Assembly (NCBI GenBank): GCA_001556025.1
Contig: LSIB01000144.1
Coordinates: 62,001 to 126,000 of the forward strand
Direction: 5' to 3'
Source: Rhizobiales bacterium CCH3-A5
GTDB taxonomy: Bacteria > Pseudomonadota > Alphaproteobacteria > Rhizobiales > Beijerinckiaceae
DNA length: 64,000 nucleotides
Positions 1-10,951 of the stretch are shown in pieces. Position numbers and translations under genes: made by a program. Positions within the stretch are counted from its first letter, which is position 1. The number at the start of each line of letters is the position of its first letter. The notes below the pieces were generated by a model, which had not been told where the DNA came from, ran no database searches, and was given only the letters and a program-made list of their open reading frames with translations.

Positions 1-1
1 C

Positions 2-298
2 GAGACCGGGCATATCTGGGCCTCGGGAGTGATCTTCGTGGCCGCGCCGTTCTGGAGGTCGCTGTCGGCGGAGGACAGGGCCGCGCTCGCCGCCGCCGCG
101 GCCGAGGGCATCGCCTATTTCGACGATCTCATCGTCGCGGACGAAGATGCGTCGATGGCCCGCGCGAGGGCGGAAGGCGGCAAGGTGATCCAGCCCGAGG
201 AGCGCGCCGCCTGGGAGGCCGGCGCGCGAAAGGTCTGGGCCTCGTTCGCGCCCAGACTCGGCGGTATCGAGAGGATCGAGGCCGCCGCCAGCGCCTGA
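2..298 (+). CDS. C-terminal end of a TRAP-type solute-binding protein (DctP family), 5' truncated
   Basis: The frame is open at the window edge, so only the last 98 residues are visible; an internal GTG at 29 could be mistaken for a start. The segment reads GHIWASGVIFVAAPFW, then SLSAEDRAALAAAAAE, then a long acidic/basic helix. This resembles the C-terminal lobe of periplasmic DctP proteins, where a W-x-S-L-(S/P)-x-E-x-(Q/R)-A motif opens a long helix. Such proteins capture carboxylates and deliver them to a DctQM permease. The permease genes are not downstream and would have to lie upstream of the window. The family call rests on a short stretch, so it is only moderately secure. Confidence 0.5.
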   Translation, partial: ETGHIWASGVIFVAAPFWRSLSAEDRAALAAAAAEGIAYFDDLIVADEDASMARARAEGGKVIQPEERAAWEAGARKVWASFAPRLGGIERIEAAASA

Positions 299-405
299 GC
301 CATGCGTGGCCGCCGCGCCTGCCCGGAGCGCAGCGACTGTCCAATCCTCGCGATCTCGCCTAGGCAAGCGCGCGCCCTTCCACCAACCGACAAGACGCCG
401 CCGCC

Positions 406-1683
406 ATGACCGTCACCGATATCGCGACGCGGACCTATAATCATGGCTGGCGGCTGGATCCGATCATCCGCAGCCTGCTCGACACCGATTTCTACAAGCT
501 GCTGATGCTGCAGATGATCCGCGCCTTCCACCCGGAGGTGCAGGTCACCTTCTCACTGATCAACCGCTCGAAACATATCCGGCTGGCCGACATCGTCGAC
601 GAGGCGGAGTTGCGCGCGCAGCTCGACCACGCTCGCGAGGTCCGCTTTTCCAAGAAGGAGCTGATCTGGCTGGCGGGCAACTCGTTTTACGGCAAGACGC
701 AGATGTTCTCGCCGGACTTCATCGCCTGGCTCGCTGATTTCCGCTTGCCCGAATACGAACTCCGCAAGGTCGATGGACAATACGAACTGACATTCGAGGG
801 GCCCTGGACCCACACGACAATGTGGGAGGTGCCGGCGCTGGCCATCATCAACGAGTTGCGCGCGCGCCGCGTCATGGTCGGCCAGAAGCGTTTTTCGCTC
901 GACGTGCTGTATGCGAGGGCCAAGGCCAAGATGTGGGACAAGGTCGACCGGCTGCAGAAGCTGCCCGGCCTGCGCCTGTCGGATTTCGGCACGCGCCGGC
1001 GGCACGGCTTCCTCTGGCAGCGCTGGTGCGTCGAGGCGCTGAAGGAGGGGCTGGGATCGGCCTTTACGGGCTCGTCCAACGTGCTGCTGGCGATGGACGC
1101 CGATCTGGAGGCGATCGGCACCAACGCGCATGAACTGCCGATGGTGCTGGCGGCGCTGGCCGAAAGCGACGAGGACCTGTTGCACGCGCCCTATCGCGTG
1201 CTCGACGAGTGGCGTCAGGTCTATGGCGGCAACCTGCTGATCGCGCTGCCCGATGCCTTCGGCACCACGAGTTTCTTGCGTCACGCGCCGGACTGGGTCG
1301 CCGACTGGACCGGGTTTCGCCCCGACTCGGCCCCGCCGATCCAGGCCGGCGAGGAGATCATCGCGTGGTGGCAGGCCAAGGGCCGCGACCCGCGCGAAAA
1401 GCTGCTGGTTTTCTCGGACGGGCTCGACGTTTCGGCGATCGAGCGGGTGCATCGCCATTTCGACGGGAAAGTTCGCATGGCCTTCGGCTGGGGTACCGAC
1501 CTGACCAACGACCTCGTCGGCTGCTCGCCCGACGGGTCGCGCGATCTCGACCCCATGTCGCTGGTCTGCAAGGTGACGAAGGCGAACGGCCGGCCGGCGG
1601 TGAAGCTCTCGGACAATCCCGAGAAGGTCTCGGGCGATTTCGAGACGGTGGCGCGGTATCGGCGGGTGTTCGGAGCGCGGTAG
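406..1683 (+). CDS. pncB: Nicotinate phosphoribosyltransferase
   Basis: The 425-residue protein has the usual length for PncB, the ATP-linked enzyme that joins nicotinate to PRPP in NAD salvage (Preiss-Handler pathway). The N-terminus has the family motif [13 protein letters not shown], which contacts substrate. The motif FGTRRRHG follows near residue 200; its histidine (H200) matches the phosphorylated catalytic histidine of bacterial PncB. The C-terminal half has the phosphate-binding GWGTDLTND and [12 protein letters not shown] segments. The ATG at 406 gives a standard N-terminus. It stands alone between the TRAP fragment and the catalase-like gene. I see no regulatory site in the 107 bases upstream. 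Confidence 0.95.
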   Translation: MTVTDIATRTYNHGWRLDPIIRSLLDTDFYKLLMLQMIRAFHPEVQVTFSLINRSKHIRLADIVDEAELRAQLDHAREVRFSKKELIWLAGNSFYGKTQMFSPDFIAWLADFRLPEYELRKVDGQYELTFEGPWTHTTMWEVPALAIINELRARRVMVGQKRFSLDVLYARAKAKMWDKVDRLQKLPGLRLSDFGTRRRHGFLWQRWCVEALKEGLGSAFTGSSNVLLAMDADLEAIGTNAHELPMVLAALAESDEDLLHAPYRVLDEWRQVYGGNLLIALPDAFGTTSFLRHAPDWVADWTGFRPDSAPPIQAGEEIIAWWQAKGRDPREKLLVFSDGLDVSAIERVHRHFDGKVRMAFGWGTDLTNDLVGCSPDGSRDLDPMSLVCKVTKANGRPAVKLSDNPEKVSGDFETVARYRRVFGAR

Positions 1684-1808
1684 TCGGCGCGGACGGGGCG
1701 CTGACGCTTGGTCACGCAAGCGTGATCGCCTGCGCCGCTCCTTTGATTTGCTCCAGATCGAAACTGGCCGCCTCCTCTGTCTCCGCGACACCGCTGGGGA
1801 TCACAACA

Positions 1809-2789
1809 ATGAATAAGCAGAACCGCCATCTCGCACTCGCCGCCGCATTTGCAGCCACCTGCGCCATGGCCGGCAGCGCCACCGCCCAGACGCCCGAGAT
1901 CGTCGAAACCATGCGTACGCTGTCGGGCAAGCAGAAGGCGCGCCCGAGCGGGGCCAAGGGCCAGTGCTTCACCGGCAGCTTCGTGCCTTCGGCCGAGGCC
2001 AAGGGGCTGAGCAAGTCGGCGGTCTTCGCCAAGACCTCGACCGTGGTGGCGCGGTTTTCCGTCGGCGGCGGCAATCCCAAGGTGATGGACGCCAACAAAG
2101 CGGTGAACCGCGGCTTTTCCTTCAGGATCGATCCGGGCGGGGCGGGTCAGGCCGAATTCGTCATGGTCAATGCGCCGATCAATTTCGTGAAGTCGCCCGA
2201 GCAGATGCTCGGCTTCCTGAAGGCGCGCCTGCCGGGCGCCGACGGCAAGCCCGACGCCGAAAAGATCAAGGCCTTCACCGAGGCCAATCCCGAGACGACG
2301 GGGCAGGGGCGCTATCTGGCGAGCAAGCCGGTGGTCGGCTCCTGGGTCGGCGTCAACTACTGGGGCATCCACCCCTACACGCTGACCAACGCCGCCGGCG
2401 CCAAGCAGATCGTCAAGTTCAAGATGGTCCCGGTCGGCGGCGAGGTCGGGCTGACCGACGAGGAAGCCAAGGCCAAGCCCGCCGACTTCCTGCTCGACGA
2501 GCTGAAGGGGCGGCTCGAGACGAAGAAGCCGGCCGGGTTCGACATGGTCGCGATCATGGGCAAGGCCGGCGACGAGAAGACCAACGCCACGCAGATGTGG
2601 GACGACGAGGACAAACGCCCGACCGTCAAGCTCGGCACGCTCACCATCGCCGCGCTCGAGAAGAACGAGACCTGCGACAACGCGATCTTCGATCCGACCA
2701 CGCTGGCCGATGGCCTTGCCGGCCCTGATGACGAGTTGTTCCTCCAGCGTCAGCCGGCCTACGCCATCTCGATCGGCGAGCGGCTCTGA
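1809..2789 (+). CDS. Exported catalase-family (SrpA-like) heme protein lacking the usual distal histidine
   Basis: The 326-residue protein begins at ATG 1809; the frame is open further upstream, but only this start gives a clean signal peptide (hydrophobic residues 8-22, cleavage near SATA-QTP). The body follows the short catalase-related peroxidase fold: AKGQCFTGSF, then a beta-strand ARFSVGGGNP, NRGFSFRID, MVNAPINF, and a C-terminal DPTTLADGL and RQPAYAISIGERL. Family members are monofunctional heme peroxidases, here exported to the periplasm. The position before AKG that is His in active members (HAKG) is Gly48, so classical peroxide dismutation is doubtful. Tyr318 could be the proximal heme ligand. 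The flanking genes suggest no partner. Confidence 0.8.
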   Translation: MNKQNRHLALAAAFAATCAMAGSATAQTPEIVETMRTLSGKQKARPSGAKGQCFTGSFVPSAEAKGLSKSAVFAKTSTVVARFSVGGGNPKVMDANKAVNRGFSFRIDPGGAGQAEFVMVNAPINFVKSPEQMLGFLKARLPGADGKPDAEKIKAFTEANPETTGQGRYLASKPVVGSWVGVNYWGIHPYTLTNAAGAKQIVKFKMVPVGGEVGLTDEEAKAKPADFLLDELKGRLETKKPAGFDMVAIMGKAGDEKTNATQMWDDEDKRPTVKLGTLTIAALEKNETCDNAIFDPTTLADGLAGPDDELFLQRQPAYAISIGERL

Positions 2790-2798
2790 TACGGCAAA

Positions 2799-2825
2799 GC
2801 GCGCGGGGCGATGCGTCCCGCGCGC
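2799..2825 (+). terminator. GC-rich stem-loop after the catalase-like gene
   Basis: The 9-bp perfect arms GCGCGCGGG and CCCGCGCGC enclose a 9-nt loop, starting 10 nt after the stop codon. No T-tract follows, so it is at best a weak or Rho-assisted terminator, or a 3' end stabiliser. Confidence 0.4.
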
Positions 2826-2909
2826 GCATCCTTGCATTCACGGCCAAAACCCCCTAATCCGACCGCGCTTTGAAGGCCTCCCGAGGGCCATTCGCAGGAA
2901 ACAGGTGTC

Positions 2910-4100
<1,191 letters not shown>

Positions 4101-4130
4101 GCGCTCTGCGCGCAATCGATCTTCGGAAAA

Positions 4131-4155
4131 GGGCGGTGGCGACACCGCCCTTTTT
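4131..4155 (+). terminator. Rho-independent terminator of tuf copy 1
   Basis: The perfect 8-bp stem GGGCGGTG/CACCGCCC has a GCGA tetraloop and is followed at once by five T residues, 30 nt after the tuf stop codon. This is a textbook intrinsic terminator. Confidence 0.92.
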
Positions 4156-4195
4156 CGTGGTCTGCTGAACCGTCTCTGGTGGGGGGCGAGGCCGC

Positions 4196-4657
4196 ATGTC
4201 CAATGCAGCATGGCTGGAGAACGCCGCGCAGACCGCGCGGCAACTCTGCGACAGCCGGGGTTTCCGTGTCGGCGTGGCGGTCTTTCTCGGCCTGCCGATC
4301 GGCGCTTTCGCGCTGGCCGGCGGGGTGTTCGGCGGCGTCGCCCTCTATGGCCTCCTGTCGGGCGTCCGGCAGGGCAATGCGACGGCCGCCGAGGTCGGGC
4401 AACTGCTCACCGCCGTGGCCGTGTTCGGCATCATCCTGCTCGGCTTCCTCGGCGTCGCGCTGAGGCTGATCTGGCCCAGCGCCATACTTGCCCAGCGGCC
4501 GGCGCGCGAGCGCGGCCTGTTCCTGCTGCTGACTGTCGCCCTCATCGGGTTTGTTCCGCTGGCTCTGGTCCAGCCGAACCCGCTGATGCTGAGCTTGCTC
4601 GCACTGGTCGCACTGTGCTGGCTCGGCACGCAGCGGCCGAAATCGTCCGAGCCGTGA
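4196..4657 (+). CDS. Small membrane protein of unknown function, four predicted membrane segments
   Basis: The protein has 153 residues and starts at an ATG preceded by a G-rich ribosome site (GGGGGGCGAGG). Hydrophobic stretches near residues 25-55, 66-92, 104-122 and 127-142 predict three or four inner-membrane helices; the short N-terminus and the tail (QRPKSSEP) are polar. I recognise no catalytic motif or family. It sits alone between the tuf terminator and tRNA-Trp. GC-rich codon use matches its neighbours, so nothing suggests recent transfer. Confidence 0.7.
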   Translation: MSNAAWLENAAQTARQLCDSRGFRVGVAVFLGLPIGAFALAGGVFGGVALYGLLSGVRQGNATAAEVGQLLTAVAVFGIILLGFLGVALRLIWPSAILAQRPARERGLFLLLTVALIGFVPLALVQPNPLMLSLLALVALCWLGTQRPKSSEP

Positions 4658-4705
4658 TTTCGACTTGAAAACGCCGGGCCGTTGGGGCAAACAACCCGCG
4701 ACTAC

Positions 4706-4781
4706 AGGGGTGTAGCTCAGTTGGTAGAGTACCGGTCTCCAAAACCGGTTGTCGTAGGTTCGAGCCCTACCGCCCCTGCCA
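4706..4781 (+). tRNA. trnW: tRNA-Trp (anticodon CCA)
   Basis: The 76-nt cloverleaf has a 7-bp acceptor stem (AGGGGTG/CGCCCCT with one G-T pair) and an encoded CCA 3' end at 4779-4781. The anticodon stem CCGGT/ACCGG encloses the loop CTCCAAA, giving anticodon CCA at 4739-4741. The T-arm carries GGTTCGAGCC. A possible weak promoter (TTGAAA at 4665, 17-nt spacer, CAAACA at 4688) ends 12 nt upstream. Its place directly before secE-nusG is a conserved alphaproteobacterial arrangement. Confidence 0.97.
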
Positions 4782-5041
4782 GTCCCGCCGCGCGCTGAAA
4801 GCCGCGCCTGGGCTGACGATGGTGAAAGATCCGCCTCAACGCCGCGCCGTCGGTCCGGGCCCAAGCAGCATCGGGACCGGCGCGCAAATGCCGCTTGGCT
4901 AACGCCTGCGCCCGTTGTAAGAGGCTGTTCATGACGGCGCGCGGTCCCCTGGGCCCCGCGCCGCGAATCTTTCAGGACGGCCGATTCGGGTGCGTGGCGA
5001 CAGGCATGCGCGGTCGAACCGGAACTCCCAAGGTGAACACG

Positions 5042-5236
5042 ATGGCCAAGAGCAATCCCTTCAGCTTCCTGCAGGAGGTCCGCACCGAAGCGTCCAAGGT
5101 GACCTGGCCGTCGCGGCGCGAGACGCTGATCACGACGGGCCTCGTGCTCGCCATGGTCGTGGTTTCAAGCCTGTTCTTTCTCTTCACCGACACCGTGATC
5201 CGGTGGTCCCTCGGCCTCATTCTCGGCGCCCGCTGA
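5042..5236 (+). CDS. secE: Preprotein translocase subunit SecE
   Basis: This is the 64-residue, single-span SecE typical of alphaproteobacteria. It clamps the two halves of SecY in the inner-membrane translocon. The amphipathic cytoplasmic helix carries the family motif EVRTEASKVTWPSRRET, followed by one transmembrane helix (about residues 31-53). The ATG at 5042 was chosen over an upstream in-frame ATG (4895) because family members start MAK-(S/T)-NP. nusG begins 14 nt downstream, so the two are surely co-transcribed, as in most bacteria. Confidence 0.97.
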   Translation: MAKSNPFSFLQEVRTEASKVTWPSRRETLITTGLVLAMVVVSSLFFLFTDTVIRWSLGLILGAR

Positions 5237-5250
5237 ACGGAATCAGACAC

Positions 5251-5784
5251 GTGAACACCCGCTGGTATATCGTCCACGCCTATTCGAATTTCGAGAACAA
5301 GGTCGCGCAATCGATCCGCGATCAGGCGGCGCAGCGCAATCTCGCCGACAAGTTCGACGAGGTGCTGGTGCCGACCGAGAAGGTGGTCGAGGTTCGCCGC
5401 GGCCGCAAGGTCGACGCCGAGCGCAAATTCTTCCCCGGTTACGTCCTGGTGAAGTGCGAGATGACCGACGAGGTCTACCACCTGATCAAGAACACGCCGA
5501 AGGTCACGGGCTTCCTGGGCGCCGACAAGGCCAAGCCCATGCCGATTCCCGAGACCGAGGCGATGCGGATCAAGGGCCAGGTCGCCGAGGGCATTGAGCG
5601 GCCCAAGCCCACGATCGTCTTCGAGATCGGCGAACAGGTGAAGGTCGCTGACGGCCCGTTCGCCTCGTTCAACGGCGTCGTCGAGGATGTCGATCACGGC
5701 CGCGCCCGCCTCAAGGTCGCGGTCTCGATCTTCGGCCGCGCCACGCCTGTCGAGCTGGAATACGGCCAGGTCGAAAAGCTCTGA
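5251..5784 (+). CDS. nusG: Transcription termination/antitermination factor NusG
   Basis: The 177-residue protein starts at GTG (MNTRWYIVHAYSNFE), the standard NusG N-terminus. The NGN domain (about residues 1-110) binds the RNA polymerase clamp and contains FFPGYVLVKCEM. The C-terminal KOW domain (about 122-177) has the signature VKVADGPFASFNGVVEDVD and contacts Rho or ribosomal protein S10. It follows secE by 14 nt. Unlike the common order, rplK is not next: a chemoreceptor and a cytochrome b561 gene intervene. Confidence 0.97.
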   Translation: MNTRWYIVHAYSNFENKVAQSIRDQAAQRNLADKFDEVLVPTEKVVEVRRGRKVDAERKFFPGYVLVKCEMTDEVYHLIKNTPKVTGFLGADKAKPMPIPETEAMRIKGQVAEGIERPKPTIVFEIGEQVKVADGPFASFNGVVEDVDHGRARLKVAVSIFGRATPVELEYGQVEKL

Positions 5785-5846
5785 GCGGGAGGCGGGCGAT
5801 CACAGGCCCGTGAGCCGGGACCAGGCAGGCCGCCGGTCAAGCCTGG

Positions 5847-5861
5847 TTAACGTCTCTTTAA
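5847..5861 (+). promoter_or_regulatory. CtrA-type box TTAA-N7-TTAA
   Basis: TTAA at 5847-5850 and TTAA at 5858-5861 are separated by exactly seven bases, the core of the CtrA consensus TTAA-N7-TTAAC (the last C is G here). It lies 43 nt before the chemoreceptor start in a GC-rich stretch, where two such AT tetramers are uncommon. CtrA controls motility and chemotaxis genes in alphaproteobacteria; binding here is inferred. Confidence 0.5.
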
Positions 5862-5904
5862 GGCCGGTGACGCAAGGTCTGTCCACCTCTTCCGGCGTGG
5901 ACCG

Positions 5905-7533
5905 ATGTTCCCCAGACGATTCAAGGCGACGGTCGATCAACGTCTGGCGTTATGGGGCGCGTTGCTGGGCATTCTGGCCTGCCTCTATGCGGTCACCGAG
6001 GTCGTCGGCGCGGGGAGGCTGTCCGAGTTCTCGCGCGCGCTCGTCAGCCATACCGTTGCGCTCGACGAGATGGCGACGACGACGCCGGCCTATCAGCGGC
6101 TGGTGAACGGCCTGCTGTCCGAGCGCGGCGCAATTCCCGACAAGGCGGATTTCGACACGGTTAGCAGGACCGTTGCCGAGATTGCGATACGGACGCATGG
6201 CGACATCCATGCCCGTGCCCAAGAGGCGCTCGAGCTGTTGTCCGAGGTGAGCCGACTGGCCGTCAGCGACCGCGCGGCCGCCGCAGAAGTGCTTCGCCGC
6301 TCGACCATCAAGCGCAACGAGTTGAGAATAGCGCTCAACGAAGGTGTTTCCAGCGTCAGCGGGCGGCTCGCCTACCACCTCGACAATTCGCGCCAGAACA
6401 AGATCCTGCTGTCGCTGCTCGCAGTGTTCCTGGCTGGGCTCATCGTGACGCTTGAGTATCGCTGGCTGGTCAGGCCGATCATCGGCATGGCCGGCGCGCT
6501 TGGCGCGGGCGACCCCGACCAGCGCTGGCTCGGCAAGCTGGCGATGCGGCGAGACGAGATCGGCATGCTCGGCCGGGCGCTCACGGCCCATCTGCGCGAG
6601 CAGCGCGCCGTGCAGGACGCGGCGACGACCAGGCTCTCGACATTGTCGGGCGAGATCGCGCGGCAGGAGCGGCTTCAGGCGCAAAGCCAGCTCTTTCAGG
6701 AGCGCATCGCCATGATCGCTGCGGCCATCGACCAGCATGCTGCGCGGATGTCGGGCGCGTCCGGCGAACTTGCGAGGCTGTCGAGCTTCGTCGACGAGCG
6801 GGCATCGGCCGCGGCGCAATCGACCCAGCGCGCGTCTGCGCATGTCGACGATGTCGCGGGAGCGATCGCAGAGGTGTCGCGCCTCCTGACCAATACGGCG
6901 GGCGAAGCGCGCGCGACCTCCGGGGTCGCGGATGGCGCGAAGTCGTTGGTCGCGGCCGCGGCCATCGACAATGATGCGCTTGCACAGGCGGTCGTGAGCA
7001 TCGACCAGGTCATCGACATCATCGCTTCCGTGGCGAGCAAGACGAACCTGCTGGCGCTCAACGCGACGATCGAGGCCGCCCATGCCGGCGAGGCGGGGCG
7101 GGGCTTCGCGGTGGTCGCATCCGAGGTCAAGCAACTCGCCAGCCGGACCGCCGAGGCGACGAACGAGGTCCGGCACGGCCTTTCCGCGGTCCGCACCGCC
7201 GCCGCCGGGCTGTCCGAGCGCGTCGGCGCGCTCGTCGTGTCGGTCGATCAGGTCGACGGGGCGGCCGCGACCATTTCCGACCTGGCCCAGCGTCAGGAGA
7301 CCAGTTCGCGGGCGATCAGCAGCAGCACGGCCAAGACCGCAGGCGATGTCCGGCTGGCGGCCGAGCAGGTCGGGCAGCTTGCTGGCATGGTCGAGGACTG
7401 GCGCCGCACCGGCGAGACGGTGACGCTGGCCTCGGCCGATCTCGAGCGTCAGGCCGCCGAACTGCGCCAGGCCGTCGACAGCTTCATCGCCCAGGCACGA
7501 GAGGTTGCCCAGACCCATGAGGCCGCCGCATGA
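5905..7533 (+). CDS. Methyl-accepting chemotaxis protein
   Basis: The 542-residue transmembrane receptor has a first membrane helix at about residues 14-35. A periplasmic helical sensor domain of about 130 residues follows, then a second helix at about 166-186, a HAMP-like linker, and a long coiled-coil signalling domain (about 270-525). The hairpin tip that binds CheA and CheW is well conserved ([25 protein letters not shown], near residue 380). The ligand is unknown: the sensor region matches no domain I recognise and lacks an obvious heme motif. There is no C-terminal CheR-docking pentapeptide. Its stop overlaps the start of the b561 gene (ATGA), suggesting translational coupling. A CtrA-type box lies upstream. 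Confidence 0.92.
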   Translation: MFPRRFKATVDQRLALWGALLGILACLYAVTEVVGAGRLSEFSRALVSHTVALDEMATTTPAYQRLVNGLLSERGAIPDKADFDTVSRTVAEIAIRTHGDIHARAQEALELLSEVSRLAVSDRAAAAEVLRRSTIKRNELRIALNEGVSSVSGRLAYHLDNSRQNKILLSLLAVFLAGLIVTLEYRWLVRPIIGMAGALGAGDPDQRWLGKLAMRRDEIGMLGRALTAHLREQRAVQDAATTRLSTLSGEIARQERLQAQSQLFQERIAMIAAAIDQHAARMSGASGELARLSSFVDERASAAAQSTQRASAHVDDVAGAIAEVSRLLTNTAGEARATSGVADGAKSLVAAAAIDNDALAQAVVSIDQVIDIIASVASKTNLLALNATIEAAHAGEAGRGFAVVASEVKQLASRTAEATNEVRHGLSAVRTAAAGLSERVGALVVSVDQVDGAAATISDLAQRQETSSRAISSSTAKTAGDVRLAAEQVGQLAGMVEDWRRTGETVTLASADLERQAAELRQAVDSFIAQAREVAQTHEAAA

Positions 7534-8081
7534 CACTGCCCTTGTCCCGCGCCGAGATCGCCGATTTCGGCCCCGGCCAACAGCCCGGTCCTGCGCGCAT
7601 CTTCCCGCGTCTGTCGATCCTGCTGCACTGGCTGACGGCCTTGCTCGTGCTGGGGATGTTCATGACTGGCGTCATGATGAAGCAACTCGGCGACGGGCCG
7701 CTGGCCAACGAACTCTACACGCTGCACAAGATGGCCGGCTTTGGCCTGCTCGTGCTCGTGCTGCTGCGGCTTGCCTATCGCGTCGCCATGCACCTCGCCG
7801 GGCGCTGGCGGCGGGGCGCAGGCGGTCACGCCGTCCATGGCGTGCTCTATGCCGGGCTGATCGTCGTGCCTCTGCTGGGCTGGGCCGGCATATCGGACTA
7901 TGGCGCGCGCGCCGTCCATTTCGGACTGGCGCTGCCGTCGATCTGGCCGGAGGGGACGGGTTATGCCGGCCTGCTGTTTTCGGCCCACGCGTGGCTAGCC
8001 TTCGGCCTGATCGCGCTCGTCGCCGTGCATATCGGCATCGCCCTGAACGACTATATCCAGCGCGGCGCGCAGCGCCTGTAG
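7530..8081 (+). CDS. Cytochrome b561-family diheme membrane protein
   Basis: The 183-residue protein has four predicted membrane helices and the histidines expected of the prokaryotic b561/CybB family. They are H33 ([10 protein letters not shown]), H66 (TLHKMAG), H100/H103 (HAVHGVLY) and H153/H167 (HAWLAFG...VHIG). Such proteins carry two b hemes and move electrons between ubiquinol and a periplasmic acceptor or superoxide. The start codon lies inside the chemoreceptor stop (ATGA), so the two genes form one transcription unit. The pairing hints at a receptor linked to redox state, but that is inference. No terminator is seen before rplK. Confidence 0.88.
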   Translation: MTLPLSRAEIADFGPGQQPGPARIFPRLSILLHWLTALLVLGMFMTGVMMKQLGDGPLANELYTLHKMAGFGLLVLVLLRLAYRVAMHLAGRWRRGAGGHAVHGVLYAGLIVVPLLGWAGISDYGARAVHFGLALPSIWPEGTGYAGLLFSAHAWLAFGLIALVAVHIGIALNDYIQRGAQRL

Positions 8082-8297
8082 TTGCAAAACTGCGCCGGTG
8101 GCGGCGAAAAGCGCTTCCCCTGCCGATCGCGATATGCCATAGCCCGGCCCTCACATGCGTGGGAGGCTGGCCGGTCGCCAACCGGATCACCCTGCCGCAC
8201 CACGCTCTGCAACCATCCCGGCCCGGAACGAAGCCGTTCATGGGCGGGGTTGTCGTCGCTTCCGTAGGCATCGGGGCGGACGGCAGGAGCAGCCATC

Positions 8298-8729
8298 ATG
8301 GCAAAGAAGATCACGGGCTACGTGAAGCTTCAGGTTCCGGCGGGCGCGGCCAATCCGTCGCCGCCGATCGGCCCGGCGCTGGGTCAGCGCGGCCTCAACA
8401 TCATGGAATTCTGCAAGGCCTTCAACGCGAAGACCGCGCAGATGGAGAAGGGTATGCCGATCCCGGTGATCATCACCGCGTATCAGGACCGCTCCTTCAC
8501 CTTCGAGATGAAGCAGCCGCCGGTGTCCTACTGGCTGAAGAAGGCCGCCGGCCTGACCTCCGGTTCGAAGACGCCCGGTCGCGGCGGCAATGTCGGCAAG
8601 GTCACGGTCGCCCAGATCAACGAGATCGCCGAAAAGAAGATGGCCGATCTGAACTGCGACAGCGTCGAATCCGCTTCGTCCATGATCAAGGGCTCCGCCC
8701 GGTCCATGGGCCTGGAAGTCGTGGGCTGA
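8298..8729 (+). CDS. rplK: 50S ribosomal protein L11
   Basis: The 143-residue L11 has the N-terminal glycine/proline-rich domain ([20 protein letters not shown]) that contacts release factors and stringent factor. Its C-terminal domain ([13 protein letters not shown]) binds the 23S GTPase centre with L10-L12. The 216-nt region upstream of the ATG is non-coding and probably holds the promoter, but I cannot place boxes with confidence. rplA follows 11 nt later, the universal rplK-rplA pair. Confidence 0.98.
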   Translation: MAKKITGYVKLQVPAGAANPSPPIGPALGQRGLNIMEFCKAFNAKTAQMEKGMPIPVIITAYQDRSFTFEMKQPPVSYWLKKAAGLTSGSKTPGRGGNVGKVTVAQINEIAEKKMADLNCDSVESASSMIKGSARSMGLEVVG

Positions 8730-8740
8730 GGGGAGCGATC

Positions 8741-9439
<699 letters not shown>

Positions 9440-9455
9440 GAGCTGCCTATCCCTT

Positions 9456-9504
9456 GCGTCCTGCCTCGCGGGGCAGGACGCCGCTCGGCCCGGCGTCCTT
9501 TTTT
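9456..9504 (+). terminator. Attenuator-like pair of mutually exclusive hairpins between rplA and rplJ
   Basis: Hairpin 1 pairs 9456-9465 with 9472-9481 (10 bp, 6-nt loop). Hairpin 2 pairs GGACGCC 9476-9482 with GGCGTCC 9492-9498 and is followed by six T residues (9499-9504), an intrinsic terminator. The two share bases 9476-9481, so only one can form. This is the architecture of an attenuator, in which hairpin 1 would prevent termination. Confidence 0.75.
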
Positions 9505-9956
9505 GAAAAGACTCCGCTTGGCAGGGACGCGGGAAGCCGTTAAGAGGCTCCCATGTTTCCATGAGTGTCAGGGACCGCCGCGTGCTTCGCACGAGGGGGT
9601 CTGTTTCGCGTTTTTCGGCGGTTCGCCGCCGAGAACGGGATTTTTCGGGTGTGGGAAACGTTTTCCCGCACCGAATCATCCCGAAGTCCTGTCTGAGACT
9701 GCAGGTGCTCCGAGGGTTCGCCCGAGGGCATAATTTCGCCAAGAGGCCTGCATAGACGGTGCAAGAGCTCAATTGGGGTCGCAAGACCCAAAGACGGTTC
9801 GAACCATCTCGCCCGATCGCGGCCTCCCAGCGAGGCGGAAAGGGGACAGGGCACTGAGCGTCATCCATTCCGGGGCCGGCTCGCCGTCTTCGATCTGGAT
9901 GGCACGTGCAACCGGCGGCAAGCCCTCAAGGCCTGCCGTCTACCGGAGAGAGCCCA
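9505..9956 (+). promoter_or_regulatory. Long untranslated leader of rplJL (candidate L10 autoregulatory leader)
   Basis: This 452-nt stretch has no credible gene. It is rich in short hairpins: CGTGC-TTC-GCACG near 9580, GGCGG-TTC-GCCGCC near 9617, and a GCAA-tetraloop stem (TTGGGGTC/GACCCAA) at 9773-9791. An AGACGG(T) word occurs twice, near 9753 and 9791. In many bacteria the rplJ leader binds the L10-(L12)4 complex to repress translation. Position and structure fit, but I cannot identify the kink-turn binding site by eye. A promoter probably also lies here; I find no convincing boxes. Confidence 0.45.
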
Positions 9957-10472
9957 GTGGATAGAACGGCAAAGACTGATGCCGTCGCGACGCTGAACGA
10001 CGTGTTTTCGAACACTTCGGTCGTCGTCGTGGCCCACTATGCGGGTTTGACGGTGGCCCAGTTCCAGAAGCTTCGTCGCGAGATGAAGGCCAATGGCGCC
10101 ACCGTGAAGGTCGCAAAGAACCGGCTGGCCAAGATCGCTCTTGAAGGCACCGACGTCGCGTCCATCAGCAAGCTGCTGACGGGTCCCACCCTGATCGCCT
10201 ATTCCAGCGATCCGGTCGCGGCGCCGAAGGTCGCCACCGCTTTCGCCAAGGAAAACGACAAGCTCGTCATCCTCGGCGGCGCGATGGGCAAGACCGCCCT
10301 GAACCCCGATGGCGTCAAGGCCCTGGCCACGATGCCCTCGCTCGATGAACTGCGCGCCAAGATTGTCGGCCTCATCCAGGCTCCGGCAACCAAGCTCGCC
10401 CAGCTCACGAACGCGCCGGCCGCCAAGCTCGCGCGGGTGTTCCAGGCATACGCCGACAAGGATGCGGCCTGA
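9957..10472 (+). CDS. rplJ: 50S ribosomal protein L10
   Basis: The 171-residue protein begins at GTG 9957 (read [17 protein letters not shown]), which matches the alphaproteobacterial L10 N-terminus; the ATG at 9906 would add an unrelated 17-residue tail. L10 anchors L12 dimers at the base of the ribosomal stalk. The globular domain carries [19 protein letters not shown] and [12 protein letters not shown], and the C-terminal helix that binds L12 ends [16 protein letters not shown]. The gene lies behind a long structured leader and 56 nt before rplL. Confidence 0.97.
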   Translation: MDRTAKTDAVATLNDVFSNTSVVVVAHYAGLTVAQFQKLRREMKANGATVKVAKNRLAKIALEGTDVASISKLLTGPTLIAYSSDPVAAPKVATAFAKENDKLVILGGAMGKTALNPDGVKALATMPSLDELRAKIVGLIQAPATKLAQLTNAPAAKLARVFQAYADKDAA

Positions 10473-10528
10473 TCCAGGCCTGTCACCCCCTGAAAACGTT
10501 CGAACCTCTTACCATATAGGAGCCTAAC

Positions 10529-10909
10529 ATGGCTGATCTCGCCAAGCTCGTCGACGAGCTGTCGTCCCTCACGGTCCTCGAGGCCGCCGACCTCGCCAAG
10601 CTTCTCGAAGAGAAGTGGGGCGTTTCCGCCGCCGCCGCCGTTGCGGTCGCCGGCCCGGCCGCTGGTGGTGGCGCCGCCGCCGCCGCTGTCGAGGAGCAGA
10701 CCGAATTCACCGTGATGCTTGCCGCCATCGGAGACAAGAAGATCGAGGTGATCAAGGAAGTCCGCGCCATCACCGGCCTCGGCCTCAAGGAAGCCAAGGA
10801 TCTGGTCGAGGCCGCTCCGAAGGCCGTCAAGGAAGGCGTCGCCAAGGACGAGGCCGAGAAGCTCAAAAAGCAGCTCGAGGGCGTCGGCGCCAAGGTCGAG
10901 CTCAAGTGA
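10529..10909 (+). CDS. rplL: 50S ribosomal protein L7/L12
   Basis: The 126-residue protein has the three expected parts. There is an N-terminal dimerisation helix ([25 protein letters not shown]), an alanine/glycine-rich flexible hinge (about residues 36-58), and the C-terminal factor-binding domain with [20 protein letters not shown]. Multiple copies on L10 recruit EF-Tu and EF-G. It is co-transcribed with rplJ. The 321-nt gap to rpoB contains two strong hairpins. Confidence 0.98.
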   Translation: MADLAKLVDELSSLTVLEAADLAKLLEEKWGVSAAAAVAVAGPAAGGGAAAAAVEEQTEFTVMLAAIGDKKIEVIKEVRAITGLGLKEAKDLVEAAPKAVKEGVAKDEAEKLKKQLEGVGAKVELK

Positions 10910-10951
10910 GCAGGGCCGGCTCCATGCCGGTCCAGTTCTAACCGCTAAACA

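Noticed and set aside
7505..8740. Long upstream extension of rplA, and similar extensions of the catalase, nusG, rpsL, rpsQ, rplX and rplR frames
   Set aside because: The extensions cross other certain genes; family N-termini fix the true starts.
9503..9733. Short ORFs in the rplA-rplJ gap
   Set aside because: No ribosome site, odd composition, and they overlap the hairpins of the leader.
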